The translations under genes and the position numbers were made by a program. From assembly GCA_021521415.1 (NCBI GenBank), contig JAIQDT010000001.1:7440001-7504000 (forward strand): a stretch of DNA of 64,000 bases, given 5' to 3'. Shown here one piece after another: positions 42,844 through 52,840 of this stretch (the first letter of the stretch is position 1; each line of letters starts with the position of its first letter). Source of the stretch: Bidens hawaiensis (taxonomy: Eukaryota > Streptophyta > Magnoliopsida > Asterales > Asteraceae). Under the pieces are notes generated by a model. It did no database searches and was not told the origin of the DNA. It was given only the letters and a program-made list of their open reading frames with translations.

Positions 42844-45800
42844 TGTGACATTCATGACAAAACGAGGTACACTATATTCATTACGTAACAAGTAAACGAT
42901 AAATCGGTTAATTCGTAGTGCTTAAACGAGTAACCGACCGATACTAATTATGACCCGTATACATATTGAGGGGTCATATACGAGTTATATATATGTTATA
43001 GAGGCTAACATATTGATATTTAGGTCCCAGTACGTTTAAAACTCTTTAAACGAAAAAGGTTTCGTTTATCGATACGCTATAAGCTTAAACGCAATCGTTA
43101 ATATCAAAACAAGCATTGTAGCATCCGTTAAGCCGAAAAAGATTTATAAAACACTTATATGACATGTTCTAAGCAATCCGTGAAAATATTTTGGAATTTT
43201 ACAACGAGTCAGTACGTTTTTCTTATTTTACAAAAATAAGCTGAAAAACACTCGTTTTTGCGCTATTTATCACACCCGAATTAATTTTCTTGCGAAAAAC
43301 CGAACCCGAACTAAATTTGAAGTGGGCTTTTCATGTTTGGGCTTGTATGATTGGAGTAATGGGCCAAAACAGCCCATTAAGGGCCTTTACATAGTTCCGA
43401 TCGGAACACTCACCAAACATCACACTTTTTTATATAACTTGCACCTTAAGTTTATTTATCCATTCTAATTCATAAAGTTTGAAGTCCAAGCAGCTCCAGC
43501 TCTGCTCCATCAACCTTCCTTCAAAAAATCTAGGTATTTTGATTATTTCATTATTTTTAACTTGATTTCATTAACTATAATTAACATATAAACATGTTTT
43601 AGTTAGTTTTAAGCATGTTTAACCATCCAAAAACCCTAAAAATCAAGTAAAATCATGTTTTGATGTTAAACATGTTTACAAACCAGGAACATATACTTTT
43701 TTGGTCAAAAACGCGGATTAGAACATGAATACAACGTTTTTACGGTTAGAAAGTTCGGTTTGAACCCAAAACCGAAACCCTAATTATCAAGGCTGTTACA
43801 TGGATGATTTATGCTTGGTTTGATGTTATATGACATGTAGATATACTGAGTTTGCAACCCAAGACCTGGAAAGTCGTTTAAGCTAGCAAAATTCATTGAA
43901 AACCGACAAGGTAAACCCGTAATACTCGTTTAGGGGCTGTTTAGTATTAGGTTGTGACGTGCTTGTTTTTAGCTTGTGAAAACTTGCAGCGACATTAGGG
44001 ATCATATAGATGAGTCCCTGTTCAAATTTGGTAATTTTTCGATAAACGGAGAATATTTGGTGAATTTATTCCCGTTTATGAGCGTTTATTTGGGAAAAAT
44101 AGCTAAACATATTGAAAAATTATGAAACTTGGTTTTGGAGTTTAATATGTGATGGTAAGATCACTGGTAAAGTTTGGGAATCATTGGAAATGTCTAAGTA
44201 TGGTTTGTGCAATCATGGCTTAACCGAATTTTAACAGCCGAAAAACGCACAAAAAGGCATTTTGTCAAAAGAGTTAGGTTCTGGAAATTTTGCAGGGGCT
44301 ATGTAATGACATTGAAGCCATTTGTAAAAATTATTGGATTTTTCGGAGGTCGTTTGATATAAACGGGCCATTTATTACACGATTATAACCTATTAAATGA
44401 ATTTTTATAAATAAATAATTAATCATAAAATTTCTGAAAATATTTTTATAAAATTCTCCATGTCTTAATGTATTTTTACAAAAATTTTCATAATTTATAT
44501 ATAAGTACATATTTAGTTATGATTAATTAAAGATTTAAATTATAATTGTTTTAACGAAACCGGCAGTTTTGTGTTTAACGGACTGACTGGTATGTCAAAA
44601 TGTCAAAAGTGGTCAAATATCATATTTTTGAATGATATTGATAAAAACGAACTTTTTACGAGAATTCCGGACAAATCGGGTGGATTGTGCGCGTTTTGTA
44701 TAATCAAACCCGTGTGGAAACGGAAACGAACCCTGCGATCAAACCAGACACCGAAACTTTAAAATTCTTTCATAAATCAAATTATTTTATTAATCAATAT
44801 ATTTACTTAAGTTTTATGTGATCTTACCTAATCCCGAAACGTATAAACGATCAACGGAGCTAGGCTCAGGAAACGGTGAAACTGAGCCAAATCTAGTTTT
44901 AAACATTTCATAGTATACAACGTCACAATCTAAGACTATGGTCATGTTCTGGGCCTAACACCTATACCCAGATTATCTATACAGCCTGACTTAGCTTGAA
45001 CATTATACTAGTAATAACGATACGATACCGTTTATAGGAATCAGGCTATAAACGAGGCATCTGACTTATTGATACGTGATTTCTGTGCGAACTACGATAA
45101 GGTGAGTTTCACGACCCCCACTTTCTAAACTGTTTTACGAACTTTTGGGGTGAAAAGCATGTTTACATAAACTGTTATACTTGAAAACGTGTGATGATGT
45201 GGATTATCTAAGTACTAACACTTGACAAGTCCCCACAAACACAAGTGATTAACTTCGTGCCGGTGACGTGTGGATAGTACTATCGGTTTGACAAACCCAA
45301 CTGACAGAGCCGGTGGGGTATGCCGGAACATATGTAAACCCAGTTGCACATTGTCATTATATTTTTACATACTGCTATGTGGTGTTAGACATAGTACATA
45401 CTTGGGGCAAAGTGGCTGTTAAATGCCAACGGGAGTGCATGGGCACTGGAGGCCATGTGTTTTAGCTCGTTTCGGTTTCACTTGTGGCTTAGTATAATAC
45501 ATCATACACAGACATATATACATACACACTGTAAACTTTACGAACTCGTGTACTGATTTCATTGACACTCGTGAAACTTGAAACTCACCAACTAGACGTA
45601 GTTGACCCGTTTTAACATGCTTTTCAGGTAAAGCAAAAGTGGAATGATTTGCTTACATGCTTGGTGTTAGAAAGAAAGTTGAATAGCTGTGAATAGACGC
45701 TGATATAATACTGAATAAGAAGCTCGTAAACCGGTTATGTGTTTTTCACCTAGTTTGTAAACATAGTACCTACCAATGTAATATGATGTAAATTAGTTGT

Positions 45801-45892
45801 TGAATTTTCTTTATAAACAATGTTGTTGATACCAGTGTTATCTGTTACATTCCCTTATTACGCTTCCGCAACTACCTAGTCGGGGTGTGACA
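42844..45892 (+). repeat. 5' LTR of Tekay gypsy
   Basis: TGTGACATTC to GGGTGTGACA, 3049 bp. Non-coding; the 63-codon ORF at 44571-44762 recurs identically in the 3' LTR simply because LTRs are copies. Confidence 0.95.
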
Positions 45893-45897
45893 GAAGT

Positions 45898-45910
45898 TGG
45901 TATCAGAGCC
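45898..45910 (+). other. Primer-binding site (initiator Met tRNA)
   Basis: TGGTATCAGAGCC, five bases after the LTR. Confidence 0.9.
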
Positions 45911-46276
45911 ATTGTTTATAAAGAATTAGGATGTCCGTTAGGATACCCTAAGATAACCGTAGGCTCGATTAACTCTGGGAATAAAATAATATTAAATAAT
46001 ATACACGAATGATTCTCGTGATGAACGCGAATGGACAAGTGGGTTATTATGGTCCGGAACGTAATAACAGACTTGTTTGTACGAGGAAATTCGAGAAGAA
46101 GTCGATAAACAATCGAATAGGTAAAAACAGCAACATATGTGTATAAAATATAATAATAGATAAATATCTGGGTATATAAACGATTATTTGTGCTTATGTG
46201 TATAAATACTTACATGTATTTTACTATGATTAATATAGAAGGATATTATTCTTATCACTAACAATTGTGAAGGAAT

Positions 46277-47011
46277 ATGTCAAGATCTACTGATCATTTA
46301 CCTAATACCCTACCAACAAGGGCTGAGGAGGAAGAGGAGGATCCGGAAGAGGAAACTGAGGAGGAACCAGAGGAAATAGGAGAAGGTGCAGATGCGGTAA
46401 TTCCACGTGAGGTACCCGCGGATCAACCCGACTTATCGGGTTATCGTTGTGACACCTATCCCCCTAGGGAATCCCCTAGGAATGTTGAAGGACAGGGAGC
46501 TACTAGTGCTTATCATTCACCTGTTAGAGCACCCAGATCCCCTACTCCACCTGTACAGCATACACCAGTACCCCCACCCACTATTAGAAACCGTCAGACC
46601 GCTCGCATTTCAGTGCGTCCACCTGAGCACGCCTCTTCCCCACCTCGATCTACGTACCATAGGGGAGAAACATCACGTGTCCAGGTCACTGAGATACCTA
46701 TTCCTACTTGGGGTTTACCCGCCCCGGTACCCGAGCCACCTCGTTATTCTGATTCAGCATGGTTTGGTTTAGCAACTGATCAGCTTTTAGACCACTCACA
46801 TTCTATAAATAACCTGAACCTGCATAGACATGATATGCAAGATCACATGCGGTATATGCAGCAAGAAATCAGAATTGTGCAAAGATCCAGTGCTCACAGC
46901 CACGGGCGTCAGGATCGAGCGATGATACTACTGGGAGTATGTTTAGCGGTTAATGCGGCCCTAGTGGCTGCTGTTGTTTGGTTGTGGCTCCATGTTGCAA
47001 AGAACGGATAA
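46277..47011 (+). CDS. Extra ORF between primer site and gag, C-terminal membrane segment
   Basis: 244 codons, intact. Residues about 16-37 are almost all Glu with a few Asp/Pro. Residues about 60-160 are proline-rich with Ser/Thr/Arg. Residues about 165-205 are polar and helical, possibly a short coiled coil (LLDHSHSINNLNLHRHDM). Residues about 216-240 form one hydrophobic run (LLGVCLAVNAALVAAVVWLW) followed by HVAKNG, which looks like a tail-anchored membrane protein. It precedes gag by 357 bp. I do not recognise a family. It is not a signal-peptide envelope. The ORF has no stops although gag-pol has two, in keeping with the young age. Confidence 0.6.
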   Translation: MSRSTDHLPNTLPTRAEEEEEDPEEETEEEPEEIGEGADAVIPREVPADQPDLSGYRCDTYPPRESPRNVEGQGATSAYHSPVRAPRSPTPPVQHTPVPPPTIRNRQTARISVRPPEHASSPPRSTYHRGETSRVQVTEIPIPTWGLPAPVPEPPRYSDSAWFGLATDQLLDHSHSINNLNLHRHDMQDHMRYMQQEIRIVQRSSAHSHGRQDRAMILLGVCLAVNAALVAAVVWLWLHVAKNG

Positions 47012-47368
47012 GACATAGTAGTTTAGCTGTATGTATATAGTCTTTTGATATCCCAGGCAGCATTTTGTTACAGCATGTTGGGCTGACTTGGGAGTTGTTT
47101 GTGGTTTAGTACTATTGCAAGCACTGGCCCTTATCGGGTTAAGTCTACATGTCACTTAGTGAAAAATTTTGATACGCATATACAAGCGCTGGCCTATACC
47201 AGGTTAAGCCTATGCGCTAATTTTGGATGCATATGTACAGTAATGATTATAATTAATACAAACGTGTTTTCTTTGGCATAGTTATGTGTTGTGAAAGTGT
47301 AATATCGTAAAGTTGTGTTGATCATAGTGAAACAATATTGATTATTATATAATTGATTATTCTATAGA
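47012..47368 (+). other. Spacer between extra ORF and gag
   Basis: Non-coding. A short near-repeat, GCAAGCACTGGCCCTTATC.GGGTTAAG versus ACAAGCGCTGGCCTATACC.AGGTTAAG, lies at about 47115 and 47182. Confidence 0.5.
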
Positions 47369-48589
47369 ATGGCCCCGAAGAAAACAAACCCTTTGTCTGA
47401 GGCGGTAGTGGCCGCAATGATTGCTCATCAACTACAAGCAGTGATACCAACAATTGTAACACAAATCACTGCAGGCATACGTGCTAACAATACTGTTAAT
47501 CAACCTACGAGCACTACCACGGCCACTGTTAATACACTTCCGCCGGACACTTATGTTGCCCCGGGTGTTACTACCCCGGTGAATACTGATAATATCATAA
47601 ATAATAATAACACTCTCCCAACTATGAATGTCACTGGGAACCCAGAACCTGTTGTGCACCCTGATAATATCCCGAACTCTGTACCGGTTGTTAACACAAC
47701 TAATAACGATAATACCCGGACCAATACCGATAATAACAATAATAATAACCGAGAACCCCCGCGTCAGGAGTACTCATACAAACAATTTACATCATGTAAA
47801 CCGATTGAGTTTAAGGGTATTGAAGGACCTAGCGGGCTGGTCAAATGGATAGAAAAGACCGAATCAGTAATTAATATCAGTGAGTGTCCACCGAACCGCG
47901 TGGTCAGATTTGCTACCAGTATGTTTCTAGACCAAGCGCTGATGTGGTGGAACACGGTAGTCCAAATAAGGGGACAAGATGTTATTAATCGTATGTCATG
48001 GACTGAATTAAAAACCCTCATGCTAGAGCATTTTTGTCCTAAAAGTGAGATTCATAGGTTGGAACACGAGTTATGGAATCTGGAAATGAAAGGAGCGGAC
48101 CATGTGGGATACACGAATCAATTTAACGAACTGTCTCGCATAGTTCCATGGTTAGTTACACCGGAAGCGAAACGAATTGAACGTTATATCTGGGGACTGA
48201 CCCCTGCTGTGAGAAGTATAGTGAATTCAGTTGCCCACCCGACATTAGAAAGTGCTGTATCTCAAACGGGTGTCGTTACTTTTGATCTGATGAGAAGTGG
48301 AGTGATAAGGATGCCAGGTGAAACAACAAGTTTAAAACGAACTGATTATGAGACAAGAATGCAAGGAAACCCTCAAAACAAGCGGGCTCGTCCGAATACC
48401 CGAAGTTATGCCATGACCAGTTCTAATGTAAAACAAGAAACCTATAAAGGGACGTTACCGAAGTGCAGAAGATGTAATTTCCATCATGTGGGTGATTGCA
48501 AACCGATCATTTGTCAAAAGTGTGGAAGAACGGGACACTATGCCCCCAACGGTAGAACCCCCACCAACACTGTTAACCGTCCACCGTAA
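47369..48589 (+). CDS. gag: Tekay gag (ends at in-frame TAA)
   Basis: 406 codons. The N-terminus is Asn/Thr/Pro-rich up to residue about 130, then the gag domain: YSYKQFTSCKPIEFKGIEG, VKWIEKTESVINISECP, ALMWWNTVVQ, HRLEHELWNLEMKGADH, IERYIWGLTPAVR. The first zinc region is CRRCNFHHVGDC. The next knuckle reads CQKCGRTGHYAPNG, where the final Cys expected at the Gly is missing. The TAA at 48587-48589 is in the same frame as pol; without it gag and pol would be one reading frame, as in typical Tekay elements. It makes the particle shell in the cytoplasm. Confidence 0.9.
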   Translation: MAPKKTNPLSEAVVAAMIAHQLQAVIPTIVTQITAGIRANNTVNQPTSTTTATVNTLPPDTYVAPGVTTPVNTDNIINNNNTLPTMNVTGNPEPVVHPDNIPNSVPVVNTTNNDNTRTNTDNNNNNNREPPRQEYSYKQFTSCKPIEFKGIEGPSGLVKWIEKTESVINISECPPNRVVRFATSMFLDQALMWWNTVVQIRGQDVINRMSWTELKTLMLEHFCPKSEIHRLEHELWNLEMKGADHVGYTNQFNELSRIVPWLVTPEAKRIERYIWGLTPAVRSIVNSVAHPTLESAVSQTGVVTFDLMRSGVIRMPGETTSLKRTDYETRMQGNPQNKRARPNTRSYAMTSSNVKQETYKGTLPKCRRCNFHHVGDCKPIICQKCGRTGHYAPNGRTPTNTVNRPP

Positions 48590-51436
48590 TCAACTCAACT
48601 CCCTCGACCTCAACCAACCCGCCCACAACTCAACCAACAAACCCCACCTACTACGAACCTCCGTGCCTGCTATGAATGTGGCAGTACAGAACACTTTCGG
48701 AGATACTGCCCTAATTTGAACCCGGGTGCAGTGAGAAGGCAGAACCAAGCACAAGCATCAACCTCCAATGCAGCTAAGGGACGCGCGTTTGTATTAGGAC
48801 CGGGTGAAGCGCGTCATGATCCGAATGTGGTGACAGGTACATTCTTAGTTTCGGGTCAGTATGCTTCAGTTTTGTTTGATACGGGTGCCGATAGAAGTTT
48901 CATATCTGTTAACTTCTTACCTTTAGAAAATATGCCGGTTAGTGAACTAACAAAACCATATACTATAGAACTCGCTAACGGTAAGTCGATACTTGTTAAC
49001 CGAATAGTCCGAGACTGTTCCCTTATCCTAAACGACCACCCATTCCTTATTGATTTACTTCCAGTGGAATTGGGAAGTTTCGATATTATAGTCGGTATGG
49101 ACTGGCTATCTAAGTATAAAGCTGAAATTGTCTGTAAGGATAAGACCGTTAGAATACCTCTTTCGAATGATGAAGTTATGATTGTTCAAGGTGAGAAATC
49201 TGGTACGGTACTGCCCCTCATATCTCAACTTAAGGCATTGAGATATTTACGCCAAGGTTGTACTTTATACTTGGCGAGTGTAACAGTTAAGGAACCCGAG
49301 GAAAAACGAATGGAAGACATCCCAGTGGTACACGAGTATTCAGATGTATTCCCCGATGAGTTGCCTGGTTTACCACCGACCCGACAAGTTGAATTCCGTA
49401 TTGACTTGATACCGGGAGCAGCGCCCATTGCTAAGGCACCTTATCGACTTGCACCTTCTGAAATGCAAGAACTATCCAACCAGTTACAAGAATTACTGGA
49501 CAGGGGTTTTATTCGCCCTAGTTACTCACCGTGGGGAGCACCAGTGTTGTTTGTAAAGAAGAAAGATGGGAGTTTTCGAATGTGTATTGATTATCGGGAA
49601 TTGAATAAAGTGACTATAAAGAATAGATACCCCTTACCTCGAATTGATGACTTGTTTGATCAGCTCCAAGGTGCGAAGTATTTTTCAAAAATTGATCTTA
49701 GATCTGGTTATCATCAAGTAAGAATTCAGGAAGAAGACATACCAAAAACAGCTTTCCGAACTCGGTATGGTCACTATGAATTCTTGGTTATGCCGTTTGG
49801 GTTGACAAATGCACCTGCAGTGTTTATGGACCTCATGAACCGAATTTGCAAACCTTACCTTGACAAGTTCGTGATAGTGTTTATCGATGACATTTTGATA
49901 TATTCGAGAAGTAAGGAGGAACACGAACAACATTTGCGGGAAATCTTAAAATTATTGAGGCAAGAGAAATTATACGCAAAGTTGTCCAAATGTGAGTTTT
50001 GGCTACAAGAAGTACAGTTTTTGGGACACATTGTGAATCATCAAGGAATCCAAGTAGACCCAAGTAAAATTGAGGCCATTAAGAATTGGCAAGTGCCTAA
50101 GTCACCAAAAGAAATTCGTCAATTCTTAGGACTAGCAGGGTATTATAGAAGATTCATTGAAAACTTTTCAAGTATTGCACAACCTCTAACCCTCCTAACT
50201 CAAAAAGATCGAGCATATGAATGGGGAGAAGAACAAGAAATGGCCTTCCAAACGTTAAAACAGAAGTTATGTGAGGCTCCAATATTAAGCCTTCCAGATG
50301 GAACTGATGAATTGGTGGTATATTGTGACGCATCTCATAAAGGTTTAGGATGCGTACTGATGCAAAGAAAGAAAGTAATAGCATATGCTTCCCGACAATT
50401 AAAAGTACATGAAAAGAATTATACGACCCATGATTTGGAATTGGGAGCAGTTATCTTTGCATTGAAGATTTGGAGACATTACTTGTATGGCACTAAATGT
50501 ACCATCTATACTGATCACAAAAGCCTACAACACATATTCGATCAGAAAGAGCTAAACATGAGACAAAGGAGATGGGTAGAACTGTTAAATGATTATGATT
50601 GTGAGATTAAATACCATCCGGGTAAAGCCAACGTAGTAGCTGATGCTTTAAGCCGAAAAGACAGAATCAAACCATTAAGGGTACGAGCACTCGGAATGAT
50701 TGTTCAAAGTAGCCTAACCGAACAACTTCGCGTTGCACAAGATGAGGCCTTGAAGGCAGATCAGCTAGAAAAAGAAGAACTACATGGAAATGAAAGGAAT
50801 TTTGAGAAGAAAATTGATGAAGTATATTATTACAAAAACCGGGTCTGGATTCCAACACTTTATAAACTTCGAAAGTTGATTATTGATGAAGCACACAAAT
50901 CCAAATATTCTATTCATCCAGGTGCTGATAAGATGTATAAGGATGTTAAAGAATTTTACTGGTGGCCTGGTATGAAAAAGGATATAGCCGTGTATGTAAG
51001 TAAATGTGCAACATGTGCAAGGGTAAAGGCGGAATACCAAAAACCTTCGGGAATGTTACAACAACCCGAAATCCCACAATGGAAATGGGAACAAATTACC
51101 ATGGACTTTGTGACACGCCTTCCTAAAACCTCTCGAGGATACAACGCAATTTGGGTAATTGTGGACCGGTTAACCAAATCCGCACACTTTATTCCCATCC
51201 GTAACAACTACACCACCGAAAAACTCGCTCAAATTTACATCAATGAAATAGTATCTCTACACGGAGTAACTCTTTCGATTATTTCCGATCGAGACAGTCA
51301 CTTTACTTCACATTTCTGGCAAGCAGTACAAGAAGCCTTGGGAACCCGAATCGACCTAAGTACGGCTTACCATCCCCAAACTGATGGTCAATCCGAGCGA
51401 ACCATCCAAACCTTAGAAGATTTACTTCGTGCTTGA
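48590..51436 (+). CDS. pol: Tekay pol up to integrase core (in-frame stops at both ends)
   Basis: The frame continues from gag after the TAA: a last knuckle, [14 protein letters not shown] (48668-48709), belongs to gag. Counting from 48716: protease DTGA at residues 55-58; RT with [20 protein letters not shown] and catalytic FIDD at 389-392; RNase H from [10 protein letters not shown] (about 536) through [11 protein letters not shown]; integrase zinc finger near 734-765 (CATCARVK); DDE core with TMDFV (about 796), SDRDSHF (about 858) and DGQSERTIQ (about 890). A TGA at 51434-51436 interrupts the conserved LLRA-x-VLDF stretch, where Cys is usual. Otherwise intact, so the element died recently or reads through. 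Confidence 0.9.
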   Translation, partial: STQLPRPQPTRPQLNQQTPPTTNLRACYECGSTEHFRRYCPNLNPGAVRRQNQAQASTSNAAKGRAFVLGPGEARHDPNVVTGTFLVSGQYASVLFDTGADRSFISVNFLPLENMPVSELTKPYTIELANGKSILVNRIVRDCSLILNDHPFLIDLLPVELGSFDIIVGMDWLSKYKAEIVCKDKTVRIPLSNDEVMIVQGEKSGTVLPLISQLKALRYLRQGCTLYLASVTVKEPEEKRMEDIPVVHEYSDVFPDELPGLPPTRQVEFRIDLIPGAAPIAKAPYRLAPSEMQELSNQLQELLDRGFIRPSYSPWGAPVLFVKKKDGSFRMCIDYRELNKVTIKNRYPLPRIDDLFDQLQGAKYFSKIDLRSGYHQVRIQEEDIPKTAFRTRYGHYEFLVMPFGLTNAPAVFMDLMNRICKPYLDKFVIVFIDDILIYSRSKEEHEQHLREILKLLRQEKLYAKLSKCEFWLQEVQFLGHIVNHQGIQVDPSKIEAIKNWQVPKSPKEIRQFLGLAGYYRRFIENFSSIAQPLTLLTQKDRAYEWGEEQEMAFQTLKQKLCEAPILSLPDGTDELVVYCDASHKGLGCVLMQRKKVIAYASRQLKVHEKNYTTHDLELGAVIFALKIWRHYLYGTKCTIYTDHKSLQHIFDQKELNMRQRRWVELLNDYDCEIKYHPGKANVVADALSRKDRIKPLRVRALGMIVQSSLTEQLRVAQDEALKADQLEKEELHGNERNFEKKIDEVYYYKNRVWIPTLYKLRKLIIDEAHKSKYSIHPGADKMYKDVKEFYWWPGMKKDIAVYVSKCATCARVKAEYQKPSGMLQQPEIPQWKWEQITMDFVTRLPKTSRGYNAIWVIVDRLTKSAHFIPIRNNYTTEKLAQIYINEIVSLHGVTLSIISDRDSHFTSHFWQAVQEALGTRIDLSTAYHPQTDGQSERTIQTLEDLLRA

Positions 51437-51627
51437 GTACTGGACTTCAAAGGGAATTGGGATCAACACCTCCTGCTCATTGAATTCTCTTACAATAACA
51501 GCTATCACAGTAGTATACAAGCAGCACCTTATGAAGCTCTATACGGGCGAAAATGTAGATCACCACTATGTTGGACAGAAGTGGGTGATACTCAAATTTC
51601 AAGATCCGATTTAATTCAGGAAACCAC
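51437..51627 (+). pseudogene. pol: Tekay integrase, segment between TGA and nested insertion
   Basis: Same frame as upstream pol: [20 protein letters not shown], then [12 protein letters not shown] and WTEVGD. The target-site copy ACCAC is 51623-51627. The 61-codon ORF at 51429-51614 is an off-frame shadow. Confidence 0.85.
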
Positions 51628-52040
51628 TGTTGGTACATGTGTGTCAGTAGTTCATAGTCTAGCATTTGTAATCGAGTCTGTAATGCAATTATGTTTTGAT
51701 TATGTTTATATTTGTAACACGCGAAGTTGTCAACAAGTTCGCTCTGGCGAACTTGTTGAACCAGCGAAGTTATTGACAACTTCGCCTATGGCGAAGTTGT
51801 CGTGTATATAAACTGTTTCAGCCGAAACAGTTTGTGTTGGTCGTTTAGGGTTTCGTTTCAGTTGTTCACTTCGTGTGTTACGTGTCATTGTCTGTAACAG
51901 TGACCTCGGGTCACGTGTTTGTTATCAATATAACGTGGTTGGTTTATTGCTTGTGTGTTCGATCTCTACATACTCTACACTCGTATCTACTACCTGCGTT
52001 GTTAGCGACATCCCGTGTACGATCCGTCCAGGAACCTACA
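51628..52040 (+). repeat. 5' LTR of the nested element
   Basis: 413 bp, TGTTGGTACATG to GGAACCTACA. Palindromes at 51731-51758 (12-bp arms, loop TCTG) and 51775-51801 (12-bp arms, loop TAT) precede the TATA box GTATATAAAC at 51803-51812. A further 9-bp-arm hairpin (AACTGTTTC/GAAACAGTT, 51811-51832) follows it. Confidence 0.95.
51731..51832 (+). promoter_or_regulatory. LTR palindromes, TATA box and downstream hairpin
   Basis: Same order as in the left-edge Copia LTR (minus strand, 1047 to 964). In the first stem the nested copy has CAACAAGTTCGC/GCGAACTTGTTG while the relative has CAGCAAGTTCGC/GCGAACTTGCTG: a compensated pair change. Confidence 0.65.
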
Positions 52041-52042
52041 AT

Positions 52043-52054
52043 TGGTATCAGAGC
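52043..52054 (+). other. Primer-binding site (initiator Met tRNA)
   Basis: TGGTATCAGAGC two bases after the LTR. Confidence 0.9.
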
Positions 52055-52412
52055 CATCGGCTCGATTGTGAGGTTCGGGATTTCACGCGGGTGTAGAAAA
52101 CGTCTCGTTTGACCTATTCGCGGGACGTGTTTTTGTTGGGATTGTGTTTTGCCCGTGCTTGACAGTCATTTTCAAGCCATTGCATTGATCGGAAACTGCT
52201 GGATTGACGAAAACAGATCTGAACAGTTTCCTTGTTCATCGGGCGAAGTTACCGTTCTTCGGGCGAAGTTACCATTCTTCAGGCGAAGTTGCCGTCACTG
52301 GAATTAGGGTTTCGGCGAAGTTAACCACAACTTCGCTTACCTCATAAGTTCGCCTTAGCGAAGTTATCCGCAACTTCGCTTTCCACCCAAGTTCGCTTCA
52401 TCTGTAAGTTCG
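52055..52412 (+). other. Leader with GCGAAGTT/AACTTCGC array
   Basis: At least ten copies of the core GCGAAGTT or its complement between 52245 and 52405, matching the left-edge element's leader in content. No ORF. Confidence 0.7.
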
Positions 52413-52742
52413 TCTAACACATACCGACACCACCCGTTGATATTTCCTAGCTTGATCCTTCCAAGCAGGAATGTAGAAGATCTTCTTCTCGTTGAGCACT
52501 TTCAGATCAGCCTGCGATAGATTAACAAGATGCATCGGGTCGTAAACCCGAAGTACTTCTTGTTCATCCTCATCTTCCATTACCGCCTCAGCTGTCTCAC
52601 AATCCACGTACCACCATTTTAGATCTTTGAGCACGTCCTTGGGCATGAACTTCATCGGTACTTCTTTAAGGCACCGGATCGGTTTGTATTTCATGACCAT
52701 CCAAGGTTTTCCATCAACTCTCAGACCTCTATCCTTGTCTTC
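52413..52742 (-). repeat. Left arm of a 330-bp internal inverted repeat
   Basis: Reverse complement of 53816-54145 with only a few mismatches by eye (for example near 52545-52555). On the minus strand it encodes the same about 100 residues as the end of the plus-strand ORF, KPWMVMKYKPIRCLKEVPM to QRVVSVCV. The arms are separated by 1073 bp. Confidence 0.9.
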
Positions 52743-52840
52743 ACTGAATTCAACTTCGCTGAATTCAACAACTTCGCCCTTTAAGTTTGGGCTTCCTTCC
52801 GTGCATCAGCCTCGGGGCCTTAGTGGCAGACCCCGCACCT
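52743..52840 (-). other. Inverted fragment of Copia leader and gag start
   Basis: 52745-52785 carries TTCGCTGAATTCAAC motifs. 52804-52836 is the same strand and sequence as about 90-122 in the left-edge element, where the minus strand encodes gag. In the nested element, whose sense is plus, this gag-start piece is therefore reversed. It supplies the first codons of the 458-codon ORF as an antisense reading. Confidence 0.7.

Noticed and set aside
44571..44762. 63-codon ORF repeated identically at 56955-57146
   Set aside because: Repeated only because the two Tekay LTRs are copies; no gene is expected in the LTR.
46961..47155. Minus-strand 64-codon ORF near the extra ORF
   Set aside because: Antisense shadow.
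51731..51801. Heat-shock element reading of the TTC/GAA palindromes
   Set aside because: Spacing between TTC and GAA does not follow the alternating two-base gap of a heat-shock element.
52398..52700. Independent minus-strand 100-codon gene
   Set aside because: It is the antisense arm of the internal inverted repeat and duplicates the end of the plus-strand ORF.
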